Assembly: GCA_963813315.1 (NCBI GenBank)
Contig: CAWEYO010000010.1
Location: 1-64,000 of the forward strand
Origin: CAWEYO01 sp963813315
Lineage (GTDB): Bacteria; Pseudomonadota; Alphaproteobacteria; Rhizobiales; Rhizobiaceae
Direction of reading: 5' to 3'
Length of the DNA: 64,000 bases
The position numbers were made by a program, and so were the translations under genes. Shown in pieces: positions 7,612-16,011 of the stretch (within the stretch, counting starts at the first letter, position 1; each line of letters begins with the position of its first letter). The notes beneath the pieces were generated by a model. That model was given only the letters and a program-made list of their open reading frames with translations. It searched no databases and had not been told where the DNA came from.

Positions 7612-8409
7612 TTATGCCTTCATCAGCCACTCGTGTTCCTTCGCGTTGTGGAACTTCCAGATGCGGTTCGGGCCGGCCATGACATTCAGATAGTAGAGAT
7701 CGTAGCCGTGGCAGGCGGCGCAGGGGTGATATCCTCGCGGCACCATCACAACGTCTCCATTTTCCACGGCCATCGATTCGTCCAGCGAGCGGTCGTCGGT
7801 GTAAACGCGTTGGAATGCGAAGCCTTGCGGCGGGTTGAGGCGGTGATAGTAAGTTTCTTCCAGGTAGGACTCCAACGGAAGGTTGTCCTGATCGTGCTTG
7901 TGCGGCGGATAGCTCGACGTGTGTCCTCCTGGCGTGATGACTTCGACCACAAGAAGTGAGTTGGCCGGCTCGCTCTCAGGCAAGATGTTGGTAATGTAGC
8001 GGGTGTTCGTGCCCTTGCCGCGCACTTCCTGGCCGAGCGTGTCAGGCGCGATGACGCGCGGAGGCAGGCCGCCGCCAAGGCCGGGAGCCGAGCAGACCGC
8101 AAGCTCGACATCAGTTTCGGCCGTCACCGACCAGTTCGAGGCTTCCGGCACATAGACCGACCACGGCTTGCCCTCGAACGGCGAGGGACGCGCGCCGAGC
8201 GAACCGAGCGGGGTGCCGCCGGCTTCCGCGCTGCCCCGGCCGGTCACGAAGACGAGGCAGGTCTCGCGCTTGCCCGTTTCGGCGCTCACCGTTTCGCCGG
8301 GCTTCAGCCGGTAGAGGTCAAATCCGACATAGGTCCATCCGGCACTCTGCGGGGTCACATGGCTGATGCGGCCGGTCCCCGGTTTCGGCTTAACAAGCAG
8401 TTTCGACAT
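7612..8409 (-). CDS. iolB: 5-deoxy-glucuronate isomerase IolB
   Basis: The 265-residue protein has the IolB cupin layout with the metal-site region SSYPPHKHD and the conserved EETYYHRLNPPQGFAFQRVY block. IolB isomerises 5-deoxy-D-glucuronate to 5-dehydro-2-deoxy-D-gluconate in myo-inositol catabolism. The ATG is preceded by GGGGAGTG. It is the most distal gene of a minus-strand iol run with iolE and an iolC remnant. A family D repeat lies between it and the small membrane gene upstream. It appears intact although the neighbouring pathway is not. Confidence 0.9.
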   Translation of the reverse strand: MSKLLVKPKPGTGRISHVTPQSAGWTYVGFDLYRLKPGETVSAETGKRETCLVFVTGRGSAEAGGTPLGSLGARPSPFEGKPWSVYVPEASNWSVTAETDVELAVCSAPGLGGGLPPRVIAPDTLGQEVRGKGTNTRYITNILPESEPANSLLVVEVITPGGHTSSYPPHKHDQDNLPLESYLEETYYHRLNPPQGFAFQRVYTDDRSLDESMAVENGDVVMVPRGYHPCAACHGYDLYYLNVMAGPNRIWKFHNAKEHEWLMKA

Positions 8410-8420
8410 AATTCACTCCC

Positions 8421-8500
8421 CAGTGTGATGGATTTGAAGTTCCTGTCATTCCCATGGCATCCCGCGTTCAGGAACTTCGGATTCGCCAAACTAGACTAGA
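8421..8500. repeat. Family D palindromic repeat
   Basis: GTGTGATGGATTTGAAGTTCCTG on the left pairs loosely with a right arm containing CAGGAACTTC and ending in GTTTGGC-type sequence. A close relative with better arms is at 51343-51416. It fills the gap between iolB and the small membrane gene and overlaps the latter's stop region. Confidence 0.6.
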
Positions 8501-8678
8501 GCGGCTTGTAGTTGATCAGGAACAGCCATGCCCCGTAGGCCGTCATGCCGACGGCGATCATCGCCCAGAAGGGTTCACCCGCGACCAGTTCGAAGACCGA
8601 CCAGCCCGCGCAGAACCCGACCAGGGCGACCCGGCGCCATAGCGGCCGCAGCCAAGGATGGTCGGCCTCCTTCATCAT
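8496..8678 (-). CDS. Small membrane protein coupled to iolE
   Basis: The 60-residue product begins MMKEADHPWLRPLWRR and has two hydrophobic segments, about 17-34 and 36-55 (FWAMIAVGMTAYGAWLFLI). Its ATG overlaps the iolE stop as ATGA, so it is probably translated by coupling. I recognise no characterised family. Its position in an inositol operon suggests a role in or near that pathway, perhaps in the membrane, but function is unknown. A longer upstream extension in the same frame is only a shadow of iolE. Confidence 0.6.
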   Translation of the reverse strand: MMKEADHPWLRPLWRRVALVGFCAGWSVFELVAGEPFWAMIAVGMTAYGAWLFLINYKPL

Positions 8679-9559
8679 ATCAACCCGGCCTCGCCCAGAA
8701 ACCATCTCAGGTTGTTGTACCCAAGCGCTGCATATTTCGCGGGCTCGGCCTTGACCGGATCCTGTTCGGCCTCGACCACCGCCCATCCGGAATAGCCGCT
8801 CAGCTCCCGGAGCACGCGGACATAGTCGATCACGCCGTCGCCCGGAACGGTATAGACGCCGGCGAGGACCGCATCGAGGAAAGACCAGTCCTCGCGGTTT
8901 GCCTGCCACATCACCGCCTCGCGCACGTCTTTGGCGTGGAAGTGGCCTATCCGCGCCTTATAGTGCCGCGCAAGCCGCACCGGATCGGCGCCGCCCCAGG
9001 TGGCATGGCCAGTGTCGAGCAGCAGATGCACGGCATCGCCGGAGACTTCCATGAAGCGATCGATGTCGGGCTCGGATTGGACGCAGGTGCCCATATGGTG
9101 ATGGTAAACGAGCTGCAGCCCATATTCGTCGCGCAGCGTCTCGGCGAATTTCGTATAGCGCTCGCCGAACTGCTTCCATGCTTTCTTAGGCAATATGGGA
9201 CGGGCCGACAGCGGCAGCTTTCTGTCGCCGTGGATCGCATTCGAAGTTTCGGCGGCGATGAAGACCGAGCATCCCATCTCCTTCAGGAGCGTGGCGTGAT
9301 CGCGGGCTGCCTTGATCTCGTCCCTTGCGCTCCTCGTGAGAAGTTCCGTCGAGTACCAACCGCCGACCAGCGCGTGGCCGAACTTCTCCAGAACCGGCCG
9401 CAGCTCCCCCGATTTACGCGGGAACTTGTTGCCCAGTTCCATGCCGGCGAAGCCGGCGGCTCGCGCTTCCTCCAGGCAGCGTTCCAGCGGAATGTTGCCG
9501 CCGATCTCCAGCATATCGTCATTCGACCAGCCGATTGGGTTTGCCCCGATACGGATCAT
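8675..9559 (-). CDS. iolE: 2-keto-myo-inositol (inosose) dehydratase IolE
   Basis: This 294-residue sugar-phosphate-isomerase-like TIM barrel has the IolE start region IGANPIGWSNDDM and metal-site regions YHHHMGTCVQ, LLLDTGHATWGG and GHFHAKDV. It dehydrates scyllo-inosose to a diketone, the second step of inositol breakdown. The rhizopine-linked MocC proteins are close relatives and an alternative identity. It follows an iolC remnant directly, where iolD would be expected, and overlaps the next small gene by ATGA. Confidence 0.9.
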   Translation of the reverse strand: MIRIGANPIGWSNDDMLEIGGNIPLERCLEEARAAGFAGMELGNKFPRKSGELRPVLEKFGHALVGGWYSTELLTRSARDEIKAARDHATLLKEMGCSVFIAAETSNAIHGDRKLPLSARPILPKKAWKQFGERYTKFAETLRDEYGLQLVYHHHMGTCVQSEPDIDRFMEVSGDAVHLLLDTGHATWGGADPVRLARHYKARIGHFHAKDVREAVMWQANREDWSFLDAVLAGVYTVPGDGVIDYVRVLRELSGYSGWAVVEAEQDPVKAEPAKYAALGYNNLRWFLGEAGLI

Positions 9560-9577
9560 CTTACTACTCCAGCGTCT

Positions 9578-9974
9578 TTACCTTCCCCTTGCGGAGGGGG
9601 TGAGGGGTTGGCGGCACCAAATCCGCCCTACCGCGAAGCCCTTGACGACCGAAGACCCCACTGTAGCCGCGAAGGCCGCTTCCAGCTCCTTCTGAGGCGC
9701 CTCGAACCCGCGCAGGACAACGCCGCGGCACCATGGATCGTTCTTCTCGATCACCCTTTCGATCGCCTGCCATGCCGAAGCCGAAGACTGCGGCTCCAGC
9801 TTCCACCAATCCGGCTTGATGTCCAGCGCATAAAGCTCGTTCATCACGCGCGGAACCGTATCGTCGTCGAGCGGCGATCTGCTGGCCGCAAAGATCGACG
9901 GATGCGCGGCCAATCGTGATAACGTCCAGTTGTTTGGCGTCCGCGCGCGGCATGGCCAGGTCCTCCAATGACAT
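9578..9974 (-). pseudogene. iolC: iolC remnant: N-terminus joined out of frame to the C-terminal DUF2090 end
   Basis: The frame from the ATG at 9974 gives the family start MSLEDLAMPRADAKQLDVIT followed by IGRASVDLCGQQI. The sequence then jumps, in another frame, to the end of the fused DUF2090 aldolase-like domain (PRVMNELYALDIKPDWWKLE, then WCRGVVLRGFEAP and VVKGFAVGR). Intact rhizobial IolC fusions are about 640 residues, so several hundred codons of the kinase and most of DUF2090 are gone. The last residues are replaced by a short G-rich repeat (about 9580-9615). iolD, usually next, is also missing. No single-base error could produce this. Confidence 0.8.
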
Positions 9975-10036
9975 GCGGCCAGCCCGAGTTTATGCGTGGA
10001 CTGGCGCAGCCAACGAGACTATGAGATGGCAATATG

Positions 10037-10079
10037 AAACAGAAATTCTGTTTAATAGTCAATTCGGAATATTTGTTCC
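10037..10079. promoter_or_regulatory. Predicted IolR operator and a second palindrome in the iolC/iolG divergent region
   Basis: GGAA-TATTTG-TTCC at 10066-10079 matches the GGAA-N6-TTCC motif reported for the RpiR-type IolR repressor of Sinorhizobium meliloti. A perfect palindrome AAACAGAA-A-TTCTGTTT lies at 10037-10053. Both are in the 135-base gap between the divergent iolC remnant and iolG, 30 to 70 bases before the iolG start. Confidence 0.65.
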
Positions 10080-10109
10080 GTTCTCGCAATTGGCCCAGGG
10101 AGGAGTGAC

Positions 10110-11099
10110 ATGCTGCGTTTCGGAGTACTCGGCGCTGGAAGAATTGGCAATGTTCACGCCAGAACGCTGCGTGATTCAGGCCGCGCGCAGGTTGCCTATG
10201 TTGCCGACGCGATGGCCGATGCGGCAAATGCGCTCGCCGCCCAGGTGGGTGCGAAAACCGGTTCGGTCGACGATGTCATCGCCGCAAGCGATGTCGACGC
10301 GATCCTGATAGCGACGCCGACCGACACCCATGCGGACCTGATCGAAAAGGCCGCCAGGGCCGGCAAGATGATCCTGTGCGAAAAGCCGGTCAGCCTATCG
10401 GTCGACCGCATCGAGGCGTGCCTGAAGGTGGTGGATGAAGCAGGCGTTCCGCTGATGATCGGCTTCCACCGCCGCTACGACCCGAATTATTCGGCGCTCG
10501 AAAAAAGGCTGCGCGCAGGTGAGATCGGCGACATCGAGATCGTCACGATCATCTGTCGCGATCCAGCCCCGCCGCCGGTTTCCTACATAGAACGATCGGG
10601 CGGCCTCTATCGCGACATGATGATCCATGATTTCGACATGGCGCGCTTTCTGCTCGGCGAGGATCCGATCACTGTCCATGCGCTCGGCGCGTCGCTGGTC
10701 GACCCGGCGATCGGCAAGGCCGGAGACATCGACACCGCCGTGGTCCACATGCAGACGGCATCCGGCAAGATGTGCGTCATCACCAATTCACGCCGTGCCA
10801 CCTACGGCCACGATCAGCGTATCGAGGTGCATGGATCGCGCGGTATGCTGCGCGCCGGCAACATCCATCTGACGACGCTCGAAAGGGCGGACAGCGCCGG
10901 GTTCACGGAGGATCTCATACCGTTCTCGTTCATCGAGCGCTACGCGGATGCCTACCGGATCGAAATCAACGCCTTCCTCACCGCGATCGAGAACGGTGAA
11001 GCGCCGCGGGCTTCCGGCCGCGACGGACTGATGGCGCAGAAGCTCGCCGACGCGGCTGCTGAGTCGCTGAAGGCCGGGCAGGCCGTGTCGATAGGCTAG
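10110..11099 (+). CDS. iolG: myo-inositol 2-dehydrogenase IolG
   Basis: The 329-residue protein has an N-terminal Rossmann fold (GVLGAGRIGNVHA), the Gfo/Idh/MocA signature CEKPVS and the inositol dehydrogenase region GLYRDMMIHDFDMARFL. It oxidises myo-inositol to scyllo-inosose with NAD. A strong AGGGAGGAG ribosome site precedes the ATG. The predicted IolR operator sits just upstream. It diverges from the iolC-iolE-iolB run and is followed by a repeat fragment and an SDR gene on the same strand. Confidence 0.9.
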   Translation: MLRFGVLGAGRIGNVHARTLRDSGRAQVAYVADAMADAANALAAQVGAKTGSVDDVIAASDVDAILIATPTDTHADLIEKAARAGKMILCEKPVSLSVDRIEACLKVVDEAGVPLMIGFHRRYDPNYSALEKRLRAGEIGDIEIVTIICRDPAPPPVSYIERSGGLYRDMMIHDFDMARFLLGEDPITVHALGASLVDPAIGKAGDIDTAVVHMQTASGKMCVITNSRRATYGHDQRIEVHGSRGMLRAGNIHLTTLERADSAGFTEDLIPFSFIERYADAYRIEINAFLTAIENGEAPRASGRDGLMAQKLADAAAESLKAGQAVSIG

Positions 11100-11141
11100 G
11101 GTGTGTTGGTATTCAGGTGATGCCGGCCTGCAAATGGCCCC
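11098..11141. repeat. Family C half-element
   Basis: GTGTGTTGGTATTCAGGTGATGCCGG-type sequence, in the same form as at about 7386 and as the reverse complement at 51301-51343, follows the iolG stop codon. Only one arm is present. Confidence 0.55.
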
Positions 11142-11229
11142 TGAATCTCAACGTACCCAATCATGTGGCAGAATCAGGAACTGAAAGCGGGATGACGGCC
11201 GAAAGTGATCCCGCATTGGGAGATTGAAA

Positions 11230-12057
11230 ATGCTCGATCCGTCTTCATTCGACCGTCTTTCGCTGGCGGGCAAGGTCGCCATCGTCACCGGTTCTACGCA
11301 GGGGCTCGGAGAGGCTACCGCCCGGCTCTTTGCCGAGCGCGGAGCGGCCGGCCTCGTCGTTACCGGGCGCAGCACCGCAAATGGCGAGCAGGTAAGGGAG
11401 GCTCTCGAAGCGAAAGGCGTGAAAACGGTTTTCGTGGCGGCCGATCTGGCCCATACGGCGGACGTGGAAAAAGTTGTCGATGCGGCCGACAAGTCCTTCG
11501 GGCGCATCGACATTCTCGTCAATGCGGCCGGATTGACCGACCGCGGCTCGATCTGGGACACGAAACCGGAACTTTTCGACCTGATCTTCGCCGTCAATGT
11601 TCGTGCGCCCTTCTTTCTGATGCAGCACACGCTGAAGGTCATGAAGCGCGAGAAGATCGAGGGATCGATCGTCAATATCATATCGATGTCGGGCCATGGC
11701 GGGCAGAGCTTCATCACCGCCTACAGTGCCTCGAAGGGCGCCCTGATCACGCTCACCAAGAATGTCGCGAACAGCGTCATGAACCACCGGATACGCGTCA
11801 ACGGCCTTACCATAGGGTGGATGGATACGCCGGGCGAAGACCGGATCATGAAGACCTATCACGGGGCGCGGGACGGCTGGCTGGCGGAGGCCGAAAGGCA
11901 GAGACCGTTCGGCAGGCTTCTGAAGGCCGACGAGGCCGCCCGGGCCGTCGCGTTTCTGGCCAGCGCCGAAAGCGGTCTAATGACCGGGTCAATCATCGAT
12001 TTCGACCAGCAGGTCATCGGTGCCGGTGATGCGCCGGCGACGCCGCCGCCGGCTTGA
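11230..12057 (+). CDS. SDR-family NAD(P)-dependent oxidoreductase
   Basis: This 275-residue classical short-chain dehydrogenase shows the cofactor motif GSTQGLGEA, NAAG near the middle, the catalytic serine region ISMSG and the catalytic YSASK. I chose the ATG at 11230 because GGGAG lies 8 bases before it; a TTG two codons upstream is possible. Its place beside iolG and a sugar importer suggests oxidation of an inositol isomer or a related keto-sugar, but the substrate cannot be read from sequence. Confidence 0.8.
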   Translation: MLDPSSFDRLSLAGKVAIVTGSTQGLGEATARLFAERGAAGLVVTGRSTANGEQVREALEAKGVKTVFVAADLAHTADVEKVVDAADKSFGRIDILVNAAGLTDRGSIWDTKPELFDLIFAVNVRAPFFLMQHTLKVMKREKIEGSIVNIISMSGHGGQSFITAYSASKGALITLTKNVANSVMNHRIRVNGLTIGWMDTPGEDRIMKTYHGARDGWLAEAERQRPFGRLLKADEAARAVAFLASAESGLMTGSIIDFDQQVIGAGDAPATPPPA

Positions 12058-12069
12058 ATCCTCCGGCGG

Positions 12070-12919
12070 TCACATTCCCGCAACCCGCTCCTCTCCGCGC
12101 CGCCCCGCCACCGCCACGGTCAGCGTCATGGCCAGCGCCATCGTCGCGGCCATGGCGCGGAACCCCTCGAAATTTGCCTCCACGATCTCCAGCAGCACAT
12201 CCGCGTTCGGCGCGATGGGCGAGAAGACGGAATCGGTGATCGACACGATTTTCGCGCCGCGCGCCCGCGCGGCATTTGTCAGCGTCACGGTCTCGCTGGC
12301 GTAAGGGCGTGAAGCTCGTCGCGAGGACCGCATCGCGCTGCGTCACGAAGCTCGTCTGCTCGGCTCCGAATCCGGCCAGCGCATCGACCAGGATGTTGCG
12401 CACGCCGAGCTTGCCCATCGCGTAGCTCATATAGGAGGTGATGGGAAAGGAGCGTCTCAGCCCGATCAAGTATATGATCTCGGCCTTCGCCAGGATGTCG
12501 ACCGCGCGCTCCAGCGCGGCGTGATCGGCCTTGTCGCGCAGTTGGTTGACCGAGCGCAGCGCGGCGTCAAGGAAACCATCCAGTATGAGGCCCGACTTGC
12601 TTGTCGATATGCCATGCTCGCGCATCTGGGCCAGCCGCTCGTCATAGTTAAGCACCCGCTCCCTCAGCCGGGACCGGAATACCTCCTGCAATTCCGAAAA
12701 GCCCTGATAGCCAAGTGCGCGCGAAAAGCGGACCAGCGCCGAGGGTTGCACCTCGGCATTGCCGGCGATGCTGGCAACCGTGCCGAAGGCGATCTCGTCG
12801 GGATTTTCGAGCGCGTAGGCGGCAACCTGCGTCAGCCGCTTGGGGAGCGACTCGCCGCGCTGCGCGATCAGGGCGCGCAGCGCCTGATAGTCCTTCGGGG
12901 CATTTGCCAATTCTCCCAT
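12070..12919 (-). pseudogene. RpiR-family regulator, probably IolR, frameshifted in the SIS domain
   Basis: The N-terminal RpiR helix-turn-helix (LPKRLTQVAAYALENPDEIA, then VQPSALVRFSRALGYQGF) and the first part of the sugar-binding SIS domain are in one frame up to AVLATSFTP. The rest (YASETVTLTNAARARGAKIV to the end) is in another. Removing one base near 12303-12307 gives 282 residues, a normal RpiR length. It is divergent from the ABC importer and close to iol genes, with GGAA-N6-TTCC in its own promoter region, so it is likely the inositol repressor. GGAAG precedes the ATG at 12919; an ATG at 12952 is an alternative start. Confidence 0.75.
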
Positions 12920-12980
12920 GCCATTCACGCTTCCATATTCCGTTCTGCTCATTTTGCTCTTGACGAAGAAAACCAGAAAT

Positions 12981-13034
12981 GGAATAAAAATTCCACATAA
13001 AAAACTAAATGTACCATTTGTTCCAAATTCGGAA
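12981..13034. promoter_or_regulatory. Predicted IolR operators between regulator and ABC importer
   Basis: GGAA-TAAAAA-TTCC at 12981-12994 is an exact GGAA-N6-TTCC site, extended to TGGAAT-N4-ATTCCA. A second palindrome, TTCC-AAATTC-GGAA with flanking TG/CA, lies at 13021-13034. Both are in the divergent gap between the RpiR regulator and the importer ATPase gene. Shared use of the motif with the iolG promoter ties the importer to inositol control. Confidence 0.65.
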
Positions 13035-13061
13035 CAGCCGAACCGGCGGGAGGACCAGCCC

Positions 13062-13859
13062 ATGCCCGAAGGGACCGGTCAAGCGGTCGAGCCCCTGCTC
13101 GAAGCGCGAGACATCAAGAAGTATTTCGGCGCCATCACGGCGCTGAACGGGGTGAGCTTCCACGTTTCATCGGGCGAGGCTCTCGGAGTCGTAGGCGACA
13201 ACGGCGCCGGCAAGTCGACCCTGATGAAGATCCTTTCGGGCCTCTACAAGCCGAGCGAGGGATCGCTCTATTTCCAGGGCCAGCCCGTCAAGTTCGATTC
13301 GCCGCGCGATGCCCGCCAGATGGGTATCGAGATGGTCTATCAGGACTTCGCGCTAGCCGGAAACATGGCCATCTACGAGAACATCTATCTCGGCCGCGAG
13401 CCGGGCAGGAAGTTTGCCGGGCTTACCATCATCGATCGCGAGATGGCTCGGCGGATGGCGAGCGACCATCTCGACAAGCTGAAGATTCATGTGAAGAGCA
13501 TCGACCAGCAGGTCGAGGGTCTCTCCGGAGGCCAGCGCCAGGCGGTTGCGATCGCACGAGCGACCGCGTTCGACGCCAAGGTCGTGATCATGGACGAGCC
13601 CACCGCAGCCCTTGCGATCAAGGAAGTCGGCAAGGTGCTGGACCTGGTGAAGACGCTGAAAGAGCACGGCGTGGCCGTAATCATTATCTCGCATCGCATG
13701 GACGATATCTTCTACGCCTGCGACCGCGTCATGGCGCTCTATCAGGGCACCAATTTCGCCGAGGCGCCGCTCGACAAGACGCATCGCAACGAGGTGATCG
13801 GCTGGATCATGGGCACCAAGGGCCACACCGAAGCACTCGCCCACGACAAGGTGCATTGA
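13062..13859 (+). CDS. Sugar ABC importer, ATP-binding protein (probable inositol uptake)
   Basis: The 265-residue ATPase has Walker A GDNGAGKST, signature LSGGQRQAV, Walker B VVIMDEPTAAL and switch histidine ISHR. It is a single-domain CUT2-type protein, like FrcA, unlike the two-domain RbsA. GGGAGGA precedes the ATG at 13062. It is followed by its permease after 3 bases and then by the binding protein. The predicted IolR operators upstream and the neighbouring iolG point to inositol or a related polyol as substrate; that is inference. Confidence 0.85.
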   Translation: MPEGTGQAVEPLLEARDIKKYFGAITALNGVSFHVSSGEALGVVGDNGAGKSTLMKILSGLYKPSEGSLYFQGQPVKFDSPRDARQMGIEMVYQDFALAGNMAIYENIYLGREPGRKFAGLTIIDREMARRMASDHLDKLKIHVKSIDQQVEGLSGGQRQAVAIARATAFDAKVVIMDEPTAALAIKEVGKVLDLVKTLKEHGVAVIIISHRMDDIFYACDRVMALYQGTNFAEAPLDKTHRNEVIGWIMGTKGHTEALAHDKVH

Positions 13860-13862
13860 GCC

Positions 13863-14849
13863 GTGATCAGCAACAATCCCAGGTTAGCCAATTTCCTCGA
13901 ACATTACGGCATCGTGGTCATTGTTGTCGTGATGATGGTCATTCTCTACTTGTCACGGCCGGACGTTTTCCTGTCGCTCGCCAACCTCACCAACATCATC
14001 AAGCAGAACGCGACGCTGGCGCTGCTGGCGCTTGGCATGTTCGTGGTGATCGTGACGGCTGGCATCGACCTTTCGGTCGGCTCGGTCATGGCGCTCGGCA
14101 TGATGTGCCTGGCGGTAGCGGCCAGGGCCGGCGTTCCGTGGCCGATCGTTATCCTGATCGGCCCGGCGGTGGGTATTGCCTGCGGTCTCGTAAACGGGCT
14201 GGGGCTTACTGTCCTGCGCCTGCCGCATCCCTTCATCATGACGCTTGGAACGCTCAACATCGCGCGCGGATTGTCGAGCCTGATCACCAATGGCGCGCCA
14301 GTCTCGGGGCTGGGACCGCAGGTACGCTATCTCGGCCAGGCGAACTATGATTTCGGCATCTTCCCACCACCCACCGGCCTGCCGGCGAGCCTGTTCGTGG
14401 TGGTCTTCTGCGCTATGACCCTCTGGTTCTTCATGAACCGCACCTCGCTCGGGCGGCACATCTTCGCCATAGGCGGCAATCCGCATGCAGCGCGCGTCTC
14501 GGGTATCGATGTCAACCGGGTACTGGTCTATGTCTACGCCATCAGCGGCTTCTTTGCGGGCCTCGCTGGCCTGCTGCTGGCAGGCCGCACCAATTCCGGC
14601 TTTCCGCTTGCCGGCCAGAATGCGGAACTTGACGCGATTGCTGCGGTCATCATCGGCGGTGCCTCCTTCTTCGGCGGGCGCGGCACGATCCTCGGCGTGT
14701 TGGCCGGCGTCATCATCATGGGGCTCATGCGCAACGGCCTTAACCTCAACAATATCAGTCCGTTCTGGCAGCAGATCCTGATCGGCCTCGTGATCATCGC
14801 GGCCGTCTACGTCGATGTCGTACGCAGACGCGCGGCCGTGCGAACCTAG
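13863..14849 (+). CDS. Sugar ABC importer, permease
   Basis: The 328-residue CUT2-family permease starts with GTG and has multiple membrane segments, the conserved GIDLSVGS motif in the second third of the N-terminal half, and the RbsC-like AAVIIGGASFFGGRG block. It forms the inner-membrane channel of the importer with the ATPase encoded just before it. A repeat hairpin with a T-rich tail follows and may reduce readthrough to the binding-protein gene. Confidence 0.85.
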   Translation: MISNNPRLANFLEHYGIVVIVVVMMVILYLSRPDVFLSLANLTNIIKQNATLALLALGMFVVIVTAGIDLSVGSVMALGMMCLAVAARAGVPWPIVILIGPAVGIACGLVNGLGLTVLRLPHPFIMTLGTLNIARGLSSLITNGAPVSGLGPQVRYLGQANYDFGIFPPPTGLPASLFVVVFCAMTLWFFMNRTSLGRHIFAIGGNPHAARVSGIDVNRVLVYVYAISGFFAGLAGLLLAGRTNSGFPLAGQNAELDAIAAVIIGGASFFGGRGTILGVLAGVIIMGLMRNGLNLNNISPFWQQILIGLVIIAAVYVDVVRRRAAVRT

Positions 14850-14944
14850 AGCGGTTCCCACTCGACGGAATGGTGAACCGCTCTATCTTTTTGTTTTTAC
14901 GCAATTCCGGACGGAAAACCGGGTCACTTTTCCTGGAATTGCTC
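14849..14944. repeat. Palindromic repeat pair, possible terminator
   Basis: AGAGCGGTTC at 14849-14859 pairs with GAACCGCTCT at about 14875-14884, followed by ATCTTTTTGTTTTT. A second pair, GCAATTCC and GGAATTGC, spans 14902-14942. The first hairpin plus T-tract is terminator-like between permease and binding protein. Such elements are common in rhizobial intergenic DNA. Confidence 0.55.
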
Positions 14945-15028
14945 TAGTTTTTCCATTGCGCGCGGCGCTGTCTCCGCGTCGTGCGTAACCTTCAAATGGA
15001 GACGAGCATTGTTCCAGGGAGGAACCCG

Positions 15029-15931
15029 ATGAAGAAGATGATTTTGGCAGGCTCGGTTCTGGCGCTCATGACTGGCAGCGCTCTTGCCGACAAATTCCTT
15101 GTCGACATGAAGGGCCCGGGCGCCGGCAATCCGTTCTGGGCGGCGGTAGAGGCCGGCGCGATGGAGAAGGGCAAAGAGCTCGGCGTCGAGGTCATGGTCA
15201 TGTCGCCGCCCACGGAATCCGACGTCGCCGCGCAGATCGCGCAGATCGAGGACATGATCGCCCAAGGCCTCGACGGCATCGCGCTTGCGCCAACCGATCC
15301 GAACGCGCTCGCACCGGTCGTCGATGCGGCGAAGGCCAAGAACATCCCGGTGGTGTTCATCGACACCAAGGGCACCAATGAAGGCGTCACCTTCATAGGC
15401 ACCGACAACGAGGCAGGCGCCAAGCTTGCCGCCGATTTCATCTGCGGCAAAGTCGAGAAGGGCTCCGAGGTCGCAATACTGCAAGGCATCATCACGCAAT
15501 CGACCGGCCAGGCGCGCGCCAACGGTTCGAAGGCCGGTCTCGAGGCTTGTGGCCTGAAGGTGGTGGCCGAGCAAACCGGCGAGTGGGACCGCGCCAAGGG
15601 GCAGGCGGCAATGGAAAACATCCTTACCGGCAACCCCAATATCAAGGCGGTCTTCGCCTCCAACGACAATATGGCCCTCGGCGCCGTCGAAGCGCTGAAG
15701 GCCGCCGGCAAACTTGCCGACGTCATGGTCGTCGGTTTCGACGCCAATCCGGATGCGGCCGCCTCGATCCTTGCCGGCGACATGACCGCGTCGGTCGCGC
15801 AGGCGCCGAAGAACATGGGGGGCTTCGGCATCCAGGCGCTTGCCGACCTCAAGGCCGGCAAGAAGATCGAGCCGGTGATCGATACCGGCACGCTGGTAGT
15901 GGAAAAGAGCAACGCCGAACAGTACAAATAG
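15029..15931 (+). CDS. Sugar ABC importer, periplasmic binding protein
   Basis: The 300-residue precursor has a Sec signal peptide (MKKMILAGSVLALMTGSALA) and a type I periplasmic binding fold of the ribose/xylose/inositol family, with GNPFWAAVEAGA near the start and VFASNDNMALGAVEAL in the second lobe. I chose the ATG at 15029 because of the strong CAGGGAGGAAC site; an in-frame ATG 16 codons upstream lacks one. Binding-protein genes of CUT2 systems are often expressed more strongly, which may explain separation by a hairpin. The ligand is inferred to be inositol-like. Confidence 0.85.
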   Translation: MKKMILAGSVLALMTGSALADKFLVDMKGPGAGNPFWAAVEAGAMEKGKELGVEVMVMSPPTESDVAAQIAQIEDMIAQGLDGIALAPTDPNALAPVVDAAKAKNIPVVFIDTKGTNEGVTFIGTDNEAGAKLAADFICGKVEKGSEVAILQGIITQSTGQARANGSKAGLEACGLKVVAEQTGEWDRAKGQAAMENILTGNPNIKAVFASNDNMALGAVEALKAAGKLADVMVVGFDANPDAAASILAGDMTASVAQAPKNMGGFGIQALADLKAGKKIEPVIDTGTLVVEKSNAEQYK

Positions 15932-16011
15932 ACGCGGCATCGGAAAGGCGGCCGGAGCGTGATCAACGCTCCTGCCGCTTGCTTTTCCGCTGAATGCTTC
16001 GGAACAAGCAC

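Noticed and set aside
13953..14861. Long minus-strand frame opposite the sugar permease
   Set aside because: It has the odd composition typical of antisense frames and covers a clear permease gene.
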